A DNA stretch of 64,000 bases, from positions 20,254,501-20,318,500 of the forward strand of contig AP031352.1 of the NCBI GenBank assembly GCA_037833965.1. The letters run 5' to 3'. The translations under genes and the position numbers were made by a program. Shown here one piece after another: positions 60,001 through 64,000 of the stretch. Source of the DNA: Marchantia polymorpha subsp. ruderalis. Taxonomy: Eukaryota > Streptophyta > Marchantiopsida > Marchantiales > Marchantiaceae. The notes under the pieces were generated by a model. That model worked only from the letters and a program-made list of their open reading frames with translations. It made no database searches and was not told the DNA's origin. Position 1 is the stretch's first letter. Each line of letters starts with the position of its first letter.

Positions 60001-63000
60001 CTATTATCGTACACAACTGGACATTTGAGGACCTACCTAACTTAATGGATATTCTAGCTCTCTGATATTCAGAAATGTCCAAACGTTTAACGTTAATTTT
60101 TTTTCTGTTCGCATCAAGTGATTGCTGACAGCATGCGATCTCAACAGACCCTTGAGTGCACACCTAAGTACGCAGAATTGTACTTTTGCTTTGTTCCCGA
60201 GTACAGACATTGTGTTTAGATACAATCTTCTGTAAACCTCGTACCTAATGCTCGTTCAGTCCAATATTGTTGCTATTAGTTTAGACGAATATATCTCTGC
60301 AGAAGGTATGAAGTGCTTCCTGTTTTTATGTCGTCTGAGGTGGCAAGAGTTAGGTTTTCTCGTTTTAAGTTACAAAGAGAGTAGAAGTATGTGGGCTGAA
60401 AATTTGTCGATAATACGACTTCCAATAACAGTTTGTACGAAGAAACCATAAGATATCATCACATGGATTCTCTTTCTCAAGAAGGTCGAAGATCTATTCA
60501 GTAGGAAGTTGACTTCAGCACCGTCTTTCTGAACTGTACATGAGCTCACCTGTACGAATCTTTTGGATATTGTTGGGTTTTGCGCAGCTTCATTACCTAG
60601 TTAAGTTTTTTTTTTTTTTTTTTTTTTTTTGGATGTGGGCCACATTCATGACGTCTCGTTGGGATTTCAGGTCGTGGTTATGGGAGAGCAGTTCCGCCAC
60701 AAGGTTATGTTTGTCATCGTTGTGGCCAGCCAGGTAAATGACGATGCTTATAACCTGCCCCTAATTCTGTTCATTTACCGATGGACATCATATGTCTACA
60801 TGTCACAACACATGATATCACCAAACTTATTTTGGCTTGAATGATGTGCTCGTCAGGTCATTTCATCCAACACTGTCCTACTAATGGTGATCCGACATAC
60901 GATATCAGGAGAGTGAAACTCCCAGTGGGCATACCCAAGACTCGTTTGAAAGCCGATCAAGAGGGCTCCTATATTTTACCAGATGGCTCAGTCGCTGTGA
61001 TGCAACCCGACGAGTAAGCGTAGGCAGCAGGAAGTTTGCTTTGTCTTGATACAATGATGGAATTTTTTATCTTGAATGCTGATTTGTAAGCTCTTAGTGC
61101 TCCCCTTTTGTAATGGAAGTGCTTGAAAATGTAGGTCTGTTTTTGCCAAAGAGGCCGATGCGTTGTTGTCTATTAGACCAACGTTTGCCGAGCCACCACC
61201 CGAGCTAAGGTGCCCCTTATGTCAGGCAATTTTCAAAGATGCAGTTATGATACCGTGCTGTCATTACAGTTTTTGTGATAAGTGTAAGTTTCCTCATTTA
61301 TTATCTACTTGTTTTTGCGTCCACTGTATGCCGGATGAGAATCACATCGTTGATGCAGATCATTATGTTTTCAAACTTGTTAATTTTAGATAATGAAGTA
61401 TTTTGCTCTAATCAACACTGTAATGACTGATTTACAGGTATAAGGCAGGAACTCATAGAGAAGGGGAAATGCCCCCAATGTGGATCTACAAGATTCAAGA
61501 ATGATGATCTTCTTCCCAACATAGCTCTTCGTCAAGCTATAGACCGTTTTCTTGAAACACAAGGTCCTGCAACCAGTGCCGAGGAGCCTTTGAAACCAAA
61601 TCAAGTATCTGGTATGACAGTGAAAGATGGACCATTTGTTGTGCTTGTTTTGTTTATGCAACGTATTGTGCCACATATTTCTATGTGCTCTCTCAGAATC
61701 GTTGTAAATGAAGCTCTGTTGGAGTTTTATTTACGTTATAGTAATAACATCATTCGTCACATTGTTTGCTGTTTTCTGACGGAGCCCGTCCGCTCACCAG
61801 ATTTGGATTCTGCACTTGAAGTCAAGGTCCCATCACCAACCGTTTCTCGGTTGCAAATCGAGTTGCGAAAGCCTACCGTGAGCTTGACACCTCCAGCGAA
61901 TGATGCTGTAGCACAGGAAACTGCTGGTGCAGTTGACTCAGCAAGTGGGAACGATGTTGCTGTTCCTGATGATGCAGACAAGAGTAGTCCTGCAAATACA
62001 GATGTTGTGATTCCAGCTGCTGAAGCCAAGCCGGCTTCGCCAGTTGTTGCTTCTGTTGAACCTCAGCCTCAGTGTAGTGAGGCTGTTGCAGTTCATACTA
62101 GCAAGGCAGATGAATCTCTGGCAGGTGTTGATACTGCCATTGTGAAGGATGTGTCGGGTTATGTCAAGAAAGGAGGCAAGCATCCTATAATTGATGATGG
62201 GGGTGGCATGGTCGTTAAGACATCTGAGCCCCCCTCCAATAAAGAGGCGGAAGTTGTAGCTGTGGAATCTGAGTTTAGCAAAGGTGTGTTCTATGCATCA
62301 AGAGTTGGAAAGGATGCTCATGTAGGTGTTCCTGCGGGACTCAAAAGCACAACTATCTGTAAGTTAGATGTAGATGGTATCTCAATTTTTGAGACATTAT
62401 ATCCTGTGAATTTCTTGTCTCCATATGCTGTTCAGCAGTGCAACTCCGCAGACCAGCTGACGTGCATACTTTTTTTGTGTAGGTTATGGATTAGACTTCT
62501 ATACAGTGTCTCTATTTCATTTTCTTTTAGGTTATGTTTGGCCTTAGTTTGTTGGATTCCAGCTTCACCAGGAAGAAAGAAGAGAACACAAAATGCTTGG
62601 AGTTCTACTGTTCATTTTGAAGGTTGTCAGTGTAGCTTAATTGGCCTTCAGGTGCTACGCTTCCCTGAAGATTTTGTGATGAGGCGACCTGTACCAAAAC
62701 ATGTGTTTGTTTCCGTCGTGGATGTGCTTTCGCTTTGAGTGGCAGGATGGACACACCGCCTTACTGATTATCAAATCAGATCGTCCGAAACTAAATTCAG
62801 GTAGATAGATTGATTAACTAAACTCCCTGACAATGACATGGCTGGACTTTTCTCAGGCAAGAAAAAGAAAAAACGCACTCGTCTCATTCCCGGAGGTAAG
62901 GTTCTGTGATGAAGTTCTTGCCTTTAAACTTTATGCAGTCAGTTCTTTACTGTCAATGTATGTTGTGCCCATGGAGACTCTGTCTTAGTGGAATCTCAGC

Positions 63001-63978
63001 TTGTCACTTATCTAAAGTACGTGCTGGTGATTTACATGGCGTCTGACAGATGGAGCGGCAGACTACATGGGTGTTGGCAAAGGAAAAAGGGTGGGTATCT
63101 ACTCTGCATTTCTGTATGGTGCTGTCGTGTAGATTGGAAGTCAACGTAGGCTGAAAGTGTTCTACTAAAGGCCTTGAACTGTTTTGAATCCGCTGAGAAG
63201 AATGTACTAGGAATCTTTGAATTTTTTTGGAACCGTTTTGATGAAGCCGTGAAGTCTATTTCTTCCTTGTAGATGCAGGCTGATCGATTTTGTTACATAT
63301 GTGGTTCGCCCGAGCATTTGGCCCGTGACTGTTTGGAAAATCCAGACGCTGCTCATCCTGTACATCCAGGAATGTTTGGTCCAGGTGCGAAGTTCATCTT
63401 ATGAGTATTCCACGTTTAGTTCATATCCTCGCTTCACTTATATATTTGTATATTTGTTGACGTCCTTTGCACTGAAAGGCGACGTTGAGCTCATCTTTAC
63501 CCAAAGATCATGTATCTGTTGGTTTTGCAGGACCAGGCGTAATGCCCCCTTATCCAGATATGTTTTGGCATGGGCCGCCCATACCTCAACATGGACGTCC
63601 CTTTCCTATGGGATACGGAGAAGGCATGTATGGGCCAGGTCCTGGACCGATGTCCTTTGATGCTCCAATGATGCCCGGCGGACCATATAATGTTCCTCCT
63701 TACATGCGTGCGATGTATCCTAGTGGGCCCATGCGTGGGTAAGCTCTCAATATACAATATCAATTTTTTTGGGGCATTTTCCACATTGACGTTCTTCAAG
63801 AGTAATTTTAATAACAGTGAACTAAATTATTACCCTGATTGCCATATTTTAGCGGCTTCATGGGAGGTGGCATGCCGCCATCCATGGGTGCCATGGACAG
63901 ACCTCTTAGTAGGGAAGAATTCATCGAACTCCAGGAACGAGAACGCCGACGCAGGATAATGCAAGACCAGATGCAAAG
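57023..63978 (+). CDS. PQT3: DWNN / zinc-knuckle / RING E3 ubiquitin ligase (RBBP6, Mpe1, PQT3 family), 3' end outside the window
   Basis: The family includes animal RBBP6 and yeast Mpe1 (pre-mRNA 3' processing) and Arabidopsis PQT3 (E3 ligase). Coding exons: 57023-57188, 57489-57588, 57831-57912, 58622-58758, 59065-59135, 60671-60733, 60857-61013, 61135-61283, 61438-61604, 61785-62358, 62857-62895, 63050-63090, 63273-63384, 63531-63738 and 63853-63978. All are GT-AG with agreeing phases, about 730 residues so far. Domains: a ubiquitin-like DWNN at 1-80 (DFDLLITNAQT), a CCHC knuckle C200/C203/H208/C213, and a C3HC4 RING C285/C288/C300/H302/C306/C309/C320/C323 with the family DDLLPNIALRQAI after it. 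Next come an Ala/Val/Pro-rich linker, a KKKKKRTR patch, a second CCHC C589/C592/H597/C602, a Pro/Gly/Met-rich stretch, and an Arg/Glu-rich start of the tail. The exon 9/10 junction has an equal alternative (61611/61801). The last exon ends at a donor (AG|GTAAGT), so the gene continues. Confidence 0.93.
57357..57392 (+). repeat. Perfect 16-bp-arm hairpin in intron 1 of the E3-ligase gene
   Basis: ACTGACGATGGCATCG and its exact reverse complement flank the 4-nt loop GAAT, 97 nt before the exon 2 acceptor. It would be present in the pre-mRNA. Confidence 0.95.
60606..60630 (+). repeat. T25 run in intron 5
   Basis: 25 consecutive T residues, 40 nt upstream of the exon 6 acceptor. It could be an unusually long polypyrimidine tract or the poly(A) trace of a minus-strand retroposed insertion. 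No retroposon body is recognised. Confidence 0.85.
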
Positions 63979-64000
63979 GTAAGTCAGTGCGAAGCCAATT

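Overview
This is a window of nuclear genomic DNA from a green land plant, probably a bryophyte-grade plant; the genus cannot be fixed from sequence alone. The genes are intron-rich with GT-AG junctions. The cryptochrome has the plant-type C-terminal DAS motifs, the E3 ligase has the plant RBBP6/PQT3 architecture, and telo-box sequences (AAACCCTAA) occur. There are no operons, ribosome-binding sites or CRISPR arrays, and I found no tRNA or rRNA.

Layout. Three protein-coding genes are well supported. (1) A minus-strand plant cryptochrome blue-light receptor lies at 10466-13846: five coding exons and 696 residues if the last intron is spliced, with flavin-pocket motifs, Trp triad and DAS extension. 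(2) A minus-strand single-exon DUF1764 protein of 160 residues lies at 52687-53169. (3) A plus-strand DWNN / zinc-knuckle / RING E3 ligase (RBBP6 / Mpe1 / PQT3 family) starts at 57023 and runs off the right edge at 63978, with 15 coding exons seen. Genes 2 and 3 are head to head, about 3.9 kb apart between start codons, with a GC-rich possible promoter region nearest gene 3. Two minus-strand ORF segments (40124-40453, 44441-44755) look protein-like but match nothing I recognise.

The rest, over 80 percent of the window, has no recognisable coding. It alternates between very AT-rich deserts (about 1.3-6.1, 17.0-18.8, 24.0-29.3, 38.0-38.9, 44.8-46.7 and 49.3-50.0 kb) and GC-rich or balanced islands (about 6.1-7.3, 13.8-17.0, 18.8-22.6, 29.3-31.7, 32.7-38.0 and 54.4-57.0 kb). 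The islands carry simple repeats, G-rich telomere-like tracts and a C27 homopolymer.

Repeats and mobile DNA. The 2.25-4.6 kb interval holds a non-autonomous terminal-inverted-repeat element about 1.6 kb long. Its right arm is split by a four-unit degenerate repeat array, and a roughly 196-bp miniature relative sits beside it. A possible hAT-like miniature element lies at 6368-6625, followed 35 bp later by a perfect 18-bp-arm hairpin. Local tandem duplications occur at 19.0, 22.6 (three copies), 29.0 and 47.0 kb. Several short, perfect or near-perfect snap-back inverted repeats are scattered through the window, one inside intron 1 of the E3 ligase.

I see no novel multi-gene system. The most testable points are the in-frame, stop-free last intron of the cryptochrome (a candidate exitron), the split-arm TIR element and the set of snap-back hairpins.
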